DNA of 64,000 bases from DATBGS01 sp036557885 (GTDB lineage: Bacteria; Chloroflexota; Ktedonobacteria; Ktedonobacterales; DATBGS01): the NCBI GenBank assembly GCA_036557885.1, contig DATBGS010000060.1:4797-68796 (forward strand). Reading direction: 5' to 3'. Made by a program: the position numbers and the translations under genes. The stretch's first letter is position 1; each line of letters opens with the position of its first letter. The notes under the pieces are model-generated. The model searched no databases and had not been told where the DNA came from. It saw only the letters and a list, made by a program, of their open reading frames with translations. This document shows, in pieces, positions 23,912 through 32,846 of this stretch.

Positions 23912-24661
23912 TTAGTGCGGAAACAGCCCACCATCAATTGCCAGCACCTGCCCGGTGACGCTCTCCGAGCGACAGAAGGCGACCACCTGGGCCGCCAGGT
24001 CTTCCGTTGTGGCCGAGCGCCCCAGCAGCGCCATTCTGCGAACGGATTCCACCATCGCAGGCGGCACGCGCTGGGCCATGCGCGTGCCTTCGATCAAGCC
24101 AGGAGCCACGCAGTTGACCAGCACGTCGGGCGCCAGCGCGACGGCCAGGCAGCGCGTCAGGTGAATCAGCGCGGCTTTGCTGGTGGCATAAGCCAGGCTG
24201 CTGCCGCCGGGCTGCAAGCCCGCCACTGAAGCAATGTTGATGATGCGCCCGCTTTTCTGGGCGCGCATCGGGCGAGCAGCGGCACGCGCCAGCAGATATG
24301 GCCCTCGGACATTCGTGGCGTACATGCGGTCCCAGATTTCGGGCGTGAGCGCGTCCAGGTCCGGGAAAGGGATGCCGATATTCCATCCGGCATTGTTTAT
24401 CAGGATGTCGAGTCGGCCAAAGTGCTCTACGGTTGCGGCAACGACCGTTTCAGCCATGCTGGCATCTGTCTGGTCGAGCTGAACGGCCCACGCCTGGCTG
24501 CCAAGCGCCTGCACTGCTTTCACCGTTTGTTCGGCGCGTTCGCGCTCCCCAACGTAGGAGACGGCAACGGAGACGCCTGCGCGGGCCAGAGCCTCTGCAA
24601 TGGCTGCCCCCAGATCACCAGAGCCGCCGGTCACAAGGGCTATTTTGCCTTGCAAGTCCAT
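23912..24661 (-). CDS. Short-chain dehydrogenase/reductase (FabG-like)
   Basis: A 249-residue classical SDR with Rossmann fold: nucleotide-binding TGGSGDLGAAIAEAL near residue 10, NNAGWNIG around 88, catalytic Ser in IINIASVAGL, YATSK with catalytic Tyr and Lys, and VNCVAPGLIEGTRM, ending VTGQVLAIDGGLFPH. The motif set and length fit 3-oxoacyl-ACP reductase-like enzymes, but the true substrate is unknown. The ATG follows GGAGAAAGCGT. Confidence 0.9.
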   Translation of the reverse strand: MDLQGKIALVTGGSGDLGAAIAEALARAGVSVAVSYVGERERAEQTVKAVQALGSQAWAVQLDQTDASMAETVVAATVEHFGRLDILINNAGWNIGIPFPDLDALTPEIWDRMYATNVRGPYLLARAAARPMRAQKSGRIINIASVAGLQPGGSSLAYATSKAALIHLTRCLAVALAPDVLVNCVAPGLIEGTRMAQRVPPAMVESVRRMALLGRSATTEDLAAQVVAFCRSESVTGQVLAIDGGLFPH

Positions 24662-24675
24662 ACGCTTTCTCCGTT

Positions 24676-24756
24676 CCCCGGCCTGCCTGCTGTGCCCCCT
24701 GTGGGGGTAGCCCCGGCCTCCGCCGTGCCTGCTGTCTTAGGGTGCCGGGGTGTCAT
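24676..24756. repeat. GC-rich intergenic repeat-like stretch
   Basis: Within the gap between two minus-strand genes, CCCCGGCCTGCCTGCTGT (24676-24693) is echoed at 24711-24735 as CCCCGGCCT plus TGCCTGCTGT with an insertion. A CCCCC-TGT-GGGGG hairpin and a distal GCCGGGG add pairing. The TAGCCCCGGC core is shared with the repeat units at 4652 and 57408. Probably a diverged member of the same intergenic repeats, or a terminator for the upstream HExxH gene. Confidence 0.4.
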
Positions 24757-24770
24757 TTTTAACCGCCAGC

Positions 24771-26033
24771 CTAGTCGCCGACAACGCTTGCCTTGATGTC
24801 TTCCTCTTCGCGGGCGGTGGTTTCCGCCAGCAGCCGCCCGATGGTCGGGTTGGCGCGGCGCTCCAGCCACTCGTGGAAGACGCTGCGATGGATATAGCCA
24901 TCCTTGCCCTTGGTGGGTGTGTATTTGAAGATGTGGTCGTGGATGGCCTGAATCGCATCATCGTGGCTGCTCAGCAGCGCGACATTGGCGACATCCAGCA
25001 GTTCTTTCTGCACCTGGGTCAGCGCCTCCACAAAGCGGGCGGGCGTCTCGAAGTGCAGTTGCGCGGCGTCGAAGTGTACGCAGCCCTTCTGAATCAACTG
25101 CGCCAGGATGTACTGGCCGCTGAGCGCGTCGCAGTTCTCGTTGGGATGATGGGCATATGGGTAGCGCAAGGTGCGGTCTGCAATGATGAACATAGCCGCC
25201 ATCTCGTAGATTTCGGCATAGGGGTGGCTGGTCTGGGCCAGTTCAAAGAGCTTGAGCGCCGCGCCCGTCTCGACGCGAGCTTCTTCAAACGCGCCGCCTG
25301 CCACTGTATCCAGCAGCGTGTGGAAGTATTGCAGCGGCATGACGCCCTGACGGTGGTACCACTCGTGGAAGACCGTTTTGCAGGGCACAACTAATTCAAG
25401 TTCTTCCAGTGTGGCGCGGCGCAGGCGGGTAAAGCTCTTGGGGGCAATGACCTGCTCCATGAGCGGCTGGGTGATGCGCTTGCCGCGCAGGGCGTTTTTG
25501 GAGGTGAAGAAGATGGCAAACGTATCAGGGCGGCCTTTCGGCCCGGAGAGGCATTCGGTGAACTCGACAATGCAGTTGCTGTTGGGGCCAAAGCCACTGC
25601 TGCCGTTGATCATCTTCACAATCTGAAGCAGCGGGCAATCATAAATGCGGCGCAGTTCGCGGGCTGGCTCGCCTTCCTTGCGCTCATACAGCACTATCTC
25701 CAGGCGATGATTGGGGGAGTAGTTGACCGTGCTGGTGACGGTAAAGATGATGTCCTGGTGGCCTTCGGGGACATCTTCATAGTTGGCGGCCAGATGCGCG
25801 ATTTGTGGTTCGGTGTCCAGCCCGGCTTTGAGCCAATCGCGCATATCGGCCACGCCATGCTTGAGATTGGGATATTCGCTGGCGTGCGGCTCCAGAAGCG
25901 CCAGCAATTGATGAAGCGTATCTTTGGCTTTGTCCAGATGCGCGCTATCAACAGACCCATCGGGAAGTTGGAATGGTTGAAATTGATCTACCAGGGCAAT
26001 AACCTGGCTCAGTTTTTCTTGGGCTACCGGCAT
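24771..26033 (-). CDS. Uncharacterised protein with an HExxH motif
   Basis: A 420-residue soluble protein whose family I do not recognise. It carries HEWYHRQG (His223, Glu224, His227), a match to the HExxH zinc-protease signature, and a highly conserved-looking central stretch (YDCPLLQIVKMINGSSGFGP, then IVEFTECLSGPKGRP). The second half is helical and rich in His/Tyr (YPYAHHPNENCDALSGQYIL). No signal peptide is seen. The start at 26033 (MPVAQEKLSQ) is preferred because the residues before it look random; AGGAG lies 12 nt upstream. Whether it binds zinc is untested; HExxH can occur by chance. Confidence 0.6.
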   Translation of the reverse strand: MPVAQEKLSQVIALVDQFQPFQLPDGSVDSAHLDKAKDTLHQLLALLEPHASEYPNLKHGVADMRDWLKAGLDTEPQIAHLAANYEDVPEGHQDIIFTVTSTVNYSPNHRLEIVLYERKEGEPARELRRIYDCPLLQIVKMINGSSGFGPNSNCIVEFTECLSGPKGRPDTFAIFFTSKNALRGKRITQPLMEQVIAPKSFTRLRRATLEELELVVPCKTVFHEWYHRQGVMPLQYFHTLLDTVAGGAFEEARVETGAALKLFELAQTSHPYAEIYEMAAMFIIADRTLRYPYAHHPNENCDALSGQYILAQLIQKGCVHFDAAQLHFETPARFVEALTQVQKELLDVANVALLSSHDDAIQAIHDHIFKYTPTKGKDGYIHRSVFHEWLERRANPTIGRLLAETTAREEEDIKASVVGD

Positions 26034-26231
26034 AGAGTCACGCACTCCTCTCGAACACAGGTCCAGGCAGCTTCTGCTGTCTGGCGGACGCATATTTCTA
26101 GTGCTCATCATATCTTATCGCAGCGATTTAGGCAACGCGAACATGCACAAAGCATTCCTGCCGTGTGGTCCTCAGTGACGTGGGTAGCTTGTCCGCGCAC
26201 CTTAGCCTTTATAGCCCCGTTCTCTGGCTCT

Positions 26232-26552
26232 TTATTGCTCTGCTTCGGGGTTGGTGGGAGATGTGTCTGCTCTACCCACGCTGTAGGTGCCACACTGCGC
26301 GCAGCGTATGACCTTCTGCTGGCTAGCTGGCTCCTGAGCAGGCTCATCAGCCAGCACTACCCTGGTTTCCTGCCGGTTGGTGTCTGCGGGGATGCTACCC
26401 TGCGCGTAGGGCTGGCCGCATACCGGGCAGCGTTCGTTCGCCCCAGGCGCCATTTGCGCATCGGGATGCACTCGTATCAGTGGCTCGTTTGTGTTGCTTT
26501 TGTTGGTCTGCTCTGGTTGTTGGGCGTCATCTGGAGGGGGCGTAGGTGTCAT
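26232..26552 (-). CDS. Small zinc-ribbon-like protein
   Basis: About 106 residues with a Pro/Gln-rich, probably disordered start (MTPTPPPDDAQQPEQTNKS), then CPVCG and, 42 residues later, CAQCG. The four cysteines suit a single zinc ribbon with a long insertion, and the C-terminus is again disordered. The ATG at 26552 has AGAGG upstream; an in-frame GTG at 26588 lacks a site. Function unknown. Confidence 0.5.
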   Translation of the reverse strand: MTPTPPPDDAQQPEQTNKSNTNEPLIRVHPDAQMAPGANERCPVCGQPYAQGSIPADTNRQETRVVLADEPAQEPASQQKVIRCAQCGTYSVGRADTSPTNPEAEQ

Positions 26553-26678
26553 CGGCCAGAACCTCTTCCCGTTGGTGGTTTCTGTCACGCTGAGTTCTAT
26601 ATTACCTCAAGCTGACAGAAGCATGCGAGAAAAAAGTCCCCTCCCTCTGCTCATCTGCTGGCCCAATGGAGCGGCAAA

Positions 26679-28904
26679 TCAAGAGGAGGGGATGCGGTAG
26701 AGCGTGTAGTCGTCAAAGACCTGCACCTGCACCAGGGCACTCGCCAGGAACTGATGAAACGCTGGAAGATAGGTGTCTATGGAGGTCGCTTGATAGACAT
26801 GCGCAATATATTCCAGATTTTGCTCTTCATAGACGAGATAACGAAACCCCTGCTGGCGCAGCAGAGAGGTGATGCCAGACGGGGTATGTCCTGCCGTCAC
26901 AAGATAGGGCACCCAATCCTCAGCGGAATCATCCACGTAATCGTGACCCTCCAGAAAGTACCCCAGCCCGTTGCCCACCAGCAGCAGTTTTGCATCAGTG
27001 GGGATATGGCTGTTGACATACTCCACCATCTCCCAATAGCCCGCGCTTTGTCGCAGATGCTGCTCCTCCCACTGGCGCAGCGAAACCTGCCCGGTTAGCA
27101 GCGAGAGTGGGTTGGCATCCACCCAGAAGCTCAGGCTTGTGAAGGGGCCAGCCAGGAGCAGCAGGAAGGTGATTGCCTGAACAATCTGACGCATGAGGCG
27201 CCAGCGCCCGCAAAGCTGCCAGAGGCTGAGCCAGACAATCACCGTTGGAACGATCAGCACCAGTACCCACGAGAGCGCGTAGCGGGTGAGCGTGGCTTGA
27301 GAGATGACCCAGAGGCTGTAGGCTGCTGCTGCTACCACAAGCCAGGCACTGCTCTGGGCACTGCTTTGGGCCGTCTCGCTGTGTACATGCGTTGTCCGAT
27401 CTGGTCCTTTTTTCCAGAAGCGCGGCACAGCCACAAAGACAGAGAGTGGTGCCAGCAGCACCAGGGAATTAAGCGGAAGATATGCCCCTTCTTCCACGCG
27501 CCAGTTGTCAAGAAAGAACTGCCAGAACGCGAGCAGCCCGCGCTGCCAGAGCGGTCCACCCGGCCCAAAATGGGCCAGTCCCTCTGTGGATACCAGTGTG
27601 CGCGCCGCATCCCAGCCTGGGCCGCCCCAGAGAAAGGGATAGATGGGGTTCCCCAACAGCAGCCCGTCTTTCAGCAACCAGGGCAGGAGCGCCAGCACCA
27701 CTCCAATCAGATAAAGTGTGGTCCCGCGCAGTGTGTCTCTGAGCGCCTGCACCTTCTCCACGCTTGCCTGCCAGTTGCGCATCACCTGGCCCGCTCCCCA
27801 GCCAACCAGGAGCAGCAGGATGCCTGCAACCAGCATCCCTGTCTGATATTTTGCCCCTATCCCCAGCCCGGCAAGCACTCCTGCCAAAAGGAGCAGCTTG
27901 CCGCTGCGCGGGGCGTCTCCTTGAGCAGGCGTTTCCAACCAGAGCAGCACGACTACCAGCGAGGCAATGCCATAGCAGGCGGTGGCTGGCTCGGCATAGC
28001 CGCTGGTCATGAGGCCCGTATACAGCGGGCTTGCCAGACAGAGCGCCGCCCCCAGCCACGCTGCTAACCGCCCAAAGTGGCGATAGAGGAAGCCGCAGAG
28101 CAGGAATACGGCCAGCAAGCCAAAGATGGCTTGTATCCAGACGGCGGCAATGGGCGCGTTGAAGGCCAGGACTACCAGATTCAACATCTCCGGGTTGAGG
28201 GGAAAATCAGCGCTTGCCCAGCCTGGCAGGGCGTATACCGCGTGGTGCAGCAGGAAAAGTTTGGGGGCTGCCCAGTGATAGGTGTACACATCCCAGCCGC
28301 GTGGGTTGATGGGGAAGGTGAGCGCCTGTGTCGCTAACAACACCAGTTCTATGGCTGGGATGCCCGCCAGCAGCGCCTCAAACGGTGTGCGCGGCGCAAT
28401 GCTGCTGAGGGGCTGATACCAGCTTCTGGTGGTGAGGTTGGTGAACAGTTGCCATGTCTCGCGCCAGGAGAGGGCAAGCGCCAGGGCCAACCCCGCGACC
28501 AGCACCCAGAAGTACAACAGGTGGAGCATGCCCAACACCAGCACGCCCAGGCTGACCGCGCCCCAGCCAAGCGCCAGGGCCAGGGTGCTTTGCTCCAGAC
28601 GGGTGAGGCCCTGAAGCGGGAAATGGCGCAGCAGGCGTTGCCCAAGCCCAAGTCCCACGCATCCAAGGATGACCACCAGCCCCAGGGCGAAGAGATCATC
28701 GAGGATGGTCAGGCGATGCGGCTGATCAGGTTGAGGGAGGTAGATGGCGTAATGATAGCTGGCGGTTGCCGCGAACAGCAGCATCCCACCCGCCGCGAGG
28801 AGCAAGGGCCAGCGCCGAGCCTTGAGCACAGAGAAAGGGCTGGTGAGCGCCCGAAGACCATCTGGTGCCTGGAGCCTTGCCGGGGATGAGTTGCGCACGC
28901 CCAT
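26679..28904 (-). CDS. Large polytopic membrane protein, GT-C glycosyltransferase-like
   Basis: A 741-residue protein with about twelve or more membrane helices and a C-terminal soluble part of about 150 residues. A loop after the fifth or sixth helix reads GWDVYTYHWAAPKLFLLHHA then GWASADFPLNPEMLNLVV, and another helix pair has ALCLASPLYTGLMTSGYAEP, a pattern seen in GT-C (PMT/ArnT-like) proteins that use polyprenyl-phosphate sugars. A D/E-based catalytic motif in the first loop cannot be assigned with confidence. The C-terminal part (VNSHIPTDAKLLLVGNGLGY, YLPAFHQFLASALVQVQVFD) also fits this class. The ATG follows GGGAGGTT. Confidence 0.65.
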   Translation of the reverse strand: MGVRNSSPARLQAPDGLRALTSPFSVLKARRWPLLLAAGGMLLFAATASYHYAIYLPQPDQPHRLTILDDLFALGLVVILGCVGLGLGQRLLRHFPLQGLTRLEQSTLALALGWGAVSLGVLVLGMLHLLYFWVLVAGLALALALSWRETWQLFTNLTTRSWYQPLSSIAPRTPFEALLAGIPAIELVLLATQALTFPINPRGWDVYTYHWAAPKLFLLHHAVYALPGWASADFPLNPEMLNLVVLAFNAPIAAVWIQAIFGLLAVFLLCGFLYRHFGRLAAWLGAALCLASPLYTGLMTSGYAEPATACYGIASLVVVLLWLETPAQGDAPRSGKLLLLAGVLAGLGIGAKYQTGMLVAGILLLLVGWGAGQVMRNWQASVEKVQALRDTLRGTTLYLIGVVLALLPWLLKDGLLLGNPIYPFLWGGPGWDAARTLVSTEGLAHFGPGGPLWQRGLLAFWQFFLDNWRVEEGAYLPLNSLVLLAPLSVFVAVPRFWKKGPDRTTHVHSETAQSSAQSSAWLVVAAAAYSLWVISQATLTRYALSWVLVLIVPTVIVWLSLWQLCGRWRLMRQIVQAITFLLLLAGPFTSLSFWVDANPLSLLTGQVSLRQWEEQHLRQSAGYWEMVEYVNSHIPTDAKLLLVGNGLGYFLEGHDYVDDSAEDWVPYLVTAGHTPSGITSLLRQQGFRYLVYEEQNLEYIAHVYQATSIDTYLPAFHQFLASALVQVQVFDDYTLYRIPSS

Positions 28905-28992
28905 AACCTCCCGCTTTTTGTCTCGCCTGCATTACTAGATAACGCTCCAGGCGCTCCCTGGTATTTTGGAGCACAAGCGCCTGACCCCCACT

Positions 28993-29937
28993 TTAGCCCG
29001 CCGTTGTTGCCATCGTGGGCACAGTAGTTGGGATGGTCAGGGGCGCAGCGGGATCGTTCAGGCTGAGCGTGAATTGGGGTTGCTGGATGGTATGCTCGCT
29101 GCGCGTCTGGATGACTGCCGTGCCAATGGCGAAATACTCCAGAATATGGCTGCCCCAGCCGTGACTGCGCTCCTGAATCTGCGCCCCGACAATCCCTTGC
29201 GCACGCAGGTTCATCGCTTCGGCCTGCATGCGGGCCATCGCCAGTTCGCGGGCTTCGTAGAGTCCCTGCGTGTAGTTGGGCATCTCGACATTCTGCCCAA
29301 TGTTCTTAAACCACTGGCTGAAGCTCTGGTAAGCGATGTGGTAGACGCAGGTGCCCATCACCAGCCCAACCGGGGAATAGCCGGATTGGACGAGGGTGTA
29401 GAAATCCTGGCCGGAAAGATCGCTGGTGAAGGGCATGTTTTGCACCGTGCGATGGTTTTTGCCATCGGTGCTGCGCACCGCTGTGCCAATCGCCATAAAC
29501 TCGGCCAGCGCCGCCCCCCACTGGCGCATGTTGATGTCCAGCCGCACGCCCACAACGCCGTCCGCACCCAGCGCCATTGCCTCCTGCTCCATGCGCGTCA
29601 TGGCAAGTTCGCGGGCGTGGTACATCGCCTGGGAGAGTATGGTCACTTCTTGATTTTGTTTGATGCTGTTGAACTGAAAGCCCATATGATAGATGCTGGA
29701 GCCAACGACCAGTCCCAGCGGTTCAAAGCCCGCCGATTTGACTAGCAAAAATTCGTTGACAGAGAGGTCGCTGGTGAAAAGTCCGGCCTGGCCTGGGCCG
29801 CCGCGCATGGCCTGCAAGCGTTGGATGGCCTGCGGCGGAAGCTGCTGCTGTGGCATGCCCTGCTGTGGCGCCCCTTGTGGTGGGTAGCCCGGTGTCTGCC
29901 CACCTGGAGGGGGATTTTGTGGTGGTTGCTGTTGCAT
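28993..29937 (-). CDS. Protein with two tandem YbjQ/UPF0145-like domains
   Basis: About 314 residues. After a Gln/Pro/Gly-rich N-terminal region (about 50 residues), two homologous domains follow. First: FEPLGLVVGSSIYHMGFQ with AMYHARELAMTRMEQEAMAL and GADGVVGVRLDI. Second: YSPVGLVMGTCVYHIAYQ with GLYEARELAMARMQAEAMNL and RAQGIVGAQIQE. This is the heavy-metal-binding-type (UPF0145) fold, which usually occurs as a pentamer of single domains; a tandem copy is less common. The start MQQQPPQN at 29937 is chosen because upstream residues look random. Function unknown. Confidence 0.78.
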   Translation of the reverse strand: MQQQPPQNPPPGGQTPGYPPQGAPQQGMPQQQLPPQAIQRLQAMRGGPGQAGLFTSDLSVNEFLLVKSAGFEPLGLVVGSSIYHMGFQFNSIKQNQEVTILSQAMYHARELAMTRMEQEAMALGADGVVGVRLDINMRQWGAALAEFMAIGTAVRSTDGKNHRTVQNMPFTSDLSGQDFYTLVQSGYSPVGLVMGTCVYHIAYQSFSQWFKNIGQNVEMPNYTQGLYEARELAMARMQAEAMNLRAQGIVGAQIQERSHGWGSHILEYFAIGTAVIQTRSEHTIQQPQFTLSLNDPAAPLTIPTTVPTMATTAG

Positions 29938-30234
29938 GGCGGAATATGCTCCTTGAAGAAAGAATGCGCCAGAGGATGGCTGGCACCCGTTAAAGAATGA
30001 GATGCGTGCATCATACATGTTGCACCTGCTTTTGTGCTACTCACTGGGGACCGCGCAAGAAGTGGATGGTTTTTTACGCCGTTTTTGGCCTATCATAGTC
30101 GTTACAGCAACAGCAGGGGAACAAAAGGCAAACAGCAGGAGCAGGAAGCGCTCTGCCGGAAAGCATGTAACCAGGGTATGCTCCGCCCAAAAACAGCCGG
30201 TAACGGCGTAACGAGAAGAGGAGAAGAGAAGCAA

Positions 30235-31170
30235 ATGGCGAACGCACGCCCATTTCGGTTTGGTGTGGGTGCTGATAGCGCCCCATCACGCGAAGCCTGG
30301 ATTGAACTGGCGCAGAAGGTAGAAGACCTGGGCTACGCGACATTTCTGCTGGCCGATCACTACGTCAACGAATTTCCGCCGATTGCCGCGTTGATGGCTG
30401 CCGCCGACGCCGCGAAGACGATTCGAGTCGGCAGCTTTGTCTTCGATAACGACTTTCGGCACCCCGCCATGCTCGCCAAAGAGGTGGCGACGCTTGATCT
30501 ACTCTCTGGCGGGCGCTTCGAGTTTGGCATTGGGGCGGGCTGGCACCCTCCCGAATACGAGCAAGCTGGATTGCCTTTTGACAGCGCTGGCGTGCGTATC
30601 AGTCGGCTGGAAGAGGCGCTGGCGATCATCAAACAGTTCTTCACCCAGGATGCAGTCACATTTTCGGGCGCTCATTATCGCGTGACCAATCTCTACGCGG
30701 CACCCAAACCAGCGCAGCGCCCCTATCCGCCCATCTTTATCGGCGGAGGTGGCAAACGTTTGTTGACCCTGGCAGGCCGAGAGGCGGACATCATTGGCTT
30801 ACACTTCAAGGTGAGCGCTGATGGTACGGTTTCTCCAAGCGAGCACACTGAGGCAGTTCTGGCGCAAAAAGTGGAATGGGTGCGGCAGGCAGCAGGAGAG
30901 CGGTTTGAGGCAATAGAGTTCAATTTGCTGGTTGGAGTCGGGATTGCCGAGAATCGGCAGAAGGCGGCTGAGCAGCGTGTTCGTGAACGCGGGCTAGCGG
31001 TAACAGCAGAGCAAGTTTTAGCCAGCTCCTATCTGCTTCTTGGCAGCGTTGAAGAGATTGTGGAGCGCCTACACTATCTGCGCGAGCGCTACGGCGTTTC
31101 GTACTTCGTGGTAGGCACGGAATATATGGAAGCGCTGGCGCCAGTGGTTGCGCGTCTTGCTGGCAAGTAA
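30235..31170 (+). CDS. LLM-class F420-dependent oxidoreductase
   Basis: A 311-residue luciferase-like TIM barrel of the F420-type group. It opens FRFGVGADSAPSREAWIELA, keeps LADHYVNEFPPIAALMAAAD, the GSFVFDNDFRHPAMLAKEVA segment, LLSGGRFEFGIGAGWHPPEY and PPIFIGGGGKRLLTLAGREA. These match the subfamily I know as TIGR03621 (probable F420-dependent oxidoreductases). Presence suggests the organism makes F420, in keeping with Chloroflexota or Actinomycetota. The ATG at 30235 follows GAGGAGAAGAGAAGCAA; the open frame upstream is not conserved. Substrate unknown. A strong hairpin follows the stop. Confidence 0.87.
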   Translation: MANARPFRFGVGADSAPSREAWIELAQKVEDLGYATFLLADHYVNEFPPIAALMAAADAAKTIRVGSFVFDNDFRHPAMLAKEVATLDLLSGGRFEFGIGAGWHPPEYEQAGLPFDSAGVRISRLEEALAIIKQFFTQDAVTFSGAHYRVTNLYAAPKPAQRPYPPIFIGGGGKRLLTLAGREADIIGLHFKVSADGTVSPSEHTEAVLAQKVEWVRQAAGERFEAIEFNLLVGVGIAENRQKAAEQRVRERGLAVTAEQVLASSYLLLGSVEEIVERLHYLRERYGVSYFVVGTEYMEALAPVVARLAGK

Positions 31171-31175
31171 AACAT

Positions 31176-31210
31176 CCCCTGGCACGCTCCCCAAAGGGGC
31201 GTGCCAGGGG
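31176..31210 (+). terminator. Hairpin after the F420-type oxidoreductase
   Basis: CCCCTGGCACGC (31176-31187) pairs with GCGTGCCAGGGG (31199-31210), with a smaller CCC/GGG extension inside. It begins 6 nt after the stop codon. No long T-tract follows, so strength is uncertain. Confidence 0.7.
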
Positions 31211-31303
31211 ACATTCATCTCCCAGCACAAGAGCGGTTGTTTTCGCTGGACAGGCATGCTATGCTGGGCGCCATCCGCCCCATGAGCATGAGAGGAGCCA
31301 TCC

Positions 31304-32725
31304 ATGAGCGAATTTGCCCCTTCCACCGTAACCCCCCTGTCCCTTCCACAGCGCCGTGTTGCTGGCGCGGCGGGCTATGCCTTCCTGGTCTTGTTTGCCG
31401 TCAATTTTCTGAATTATCTTGATCGCTTTCTGCTGACGGGCGCTTCCAATGTGGTGGCACTGGAACTGCACTTTGGCATTGATGGCATTGGCTATCTGGC
31501 GGGCGCCTTTGTCGTAGTCTTTACCGTTGCCACCATTCCGCTGGGCATCTGGGCAGACCGCACCAGGCGCAAAAATGTGATTGCCATCAGTGTAGCCATC
31601 TGGAGCCTGGCAACGGCGCTGACGGCGCTGGCTTCTAATTTTTTCTTCTTGCTCATCTCGCGCACGGTGCTGGGCATTGGCGAGGCCGGATATTCCCCCG
31701 CCAGCAATGCGATGCTGGCTGATTATTATAGCCAGGCACGCCGGGCACGCATTTTGAGCTGGCTGTCAATTGGGTTCGCGCTGGGGATAATGTTTGGTAT
31801 TGTGATTGGCGGCGTGGTGGCAAATATTGGCCCTGGCTCCTGGCGCTGGGGCTTTGTCTTTACTGGCATACCTGGGATGGTGCTGGCATATCTCGCCTGG
31901 CGCATCCGCGAGCCGCGCCGCAATGAGGCAGATGCAGAGGCAGGCGGGCTATCAGCCGAGGCCAGCGCAGAGGCAGAGGCGACTGACAGCACCGTGCCGC
32001 GCTCTGTCTGGGCGCAGATTCGGCTGCTGCTGCGCATCAAGACGCTGCTGGTGCTGATGGGCATGCAGGTCTTTGCGTATTTTGTGCTGAGCGCCAGCAT
32101 TGTCTATCTGCCGACGCTCTTTCAGCAAAAAGACGGTTTTGGCCTGTCGTCCGAGCAGGCGGGGCTGTTTGCCGGAATAGGAGTGGCGGTGGCTGCCATC
32201 CCCGGCGCGATCCTGGGTGGGTATCTCTCCGATGTGCTCAACCGCCGCTATCCCGGCTCGCGGGTGCTGATCTGCGGGCTGGGCTTTCTGGTTGGCGCGC
32301 CTTTTTATCTGCTTTCGGCGGTGGTTGGCGTGCAGACGCATAACCTCTGGTTGTATGCGATCTTCTTCTTCGCCACAACGCTCTTGCTCAACCTCTATGT
32401 GGGGCCAGGCGGCGCGGCCTTGCAGGACATTGTGCCGCCCGGTCTGCGCGCAACGGCGGTGGCGTTGGTCTTGTTTGTGGGCAATCTGCTGGGCAACGCT
32501 TTTGCCCCGACGCTCGTTGGGGCGCTGGCCCGCGCGCTGGACCCCACGCATGGACAGCACTTTGCGCAGCAGGTGGCCGGGCTTGATCTCAGCCTGGCCC
32601 TGGCCTATACCTGTCCGCCGGTGCTGGTCATTGCGGGACTCATCGGCATCCTGGGGGCGCGCTTGATGAAGGGTGATATGCTGGCGGCGCAGAGGATGAG
32701 CGCGAAGGATGCGCCTCTGCCATAA
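31304..32725 (+). CDS. MFS transporter (spinster/hexuronate-like)
   Basis: A 473-residue, twelve-helix carrier. Motifs: FAVNFLNYLDRFLLTGASNV in helix 1, PLGIWADRTRRKNVIAI after helix 2, and LLISRTVLGIGEAGYSPASN in helix 4, which with the GEAGYSPA signature points to the spinster-like branch. An Ala/Glu-rich cytoplasmic loop (EADAEAGGLSAEASAEAEA) separates the two six-helix halves. The substrate is unknown. The ATG is preceded by a GAGAGGAGCCATCC site. No neighbour gives a hint. Confidence 0.88.
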   Translation: MSEFAPSTVTPLSLPQRRVAGAAGYAFLVLFAVNFLNYLDRFLLTGASNVVALELHFGIDGIGYLAGAFVVVFTVATIPLGIWADRTRRKNVIAISVAIWSLATALTALASNFFFLLISRTVLGIGEAGYSPASNAMLADYYSQARRARILSWLSIGFALGIMFGIVIGGVVANIGPGSWRWGFVFTGIPGMVLAYLAWRIREPRRNEADAEAGGLSAEASAEAEATDSTVPRSVWAQIRLLLRIKTLLVLMGMQVFAYFVLSASIVYLPTLFQQKDGFGLSSEQAGLFAGIGVAVAAIPGAILGGYLSDVLNRRYPGSRVLICGLGFLVGAPFYLLSAVVGVQTHNLWLYAIFFFATTLLLNLYVGPGGAALQDIVPPGLRATAVALVLFVGNLLGNAFAPTLVGALARALDPTHGQHFAQQVAGLDLSLALAYTCPPVLVIAGLIGILGARLMKGDMLAAQRMSAKDAPLP

Positions 32726-32846
32726 GTTGATCACGCGCAAGCAGTATGTCTTTACTACCCAAATCACCTCCTATCTGCTATAGTAGAGGGGCGATTCGAG
32801 ACTGGCTGTTCCAAAGAGTCGCTCGACAACGAGGGAGGGGCACACT

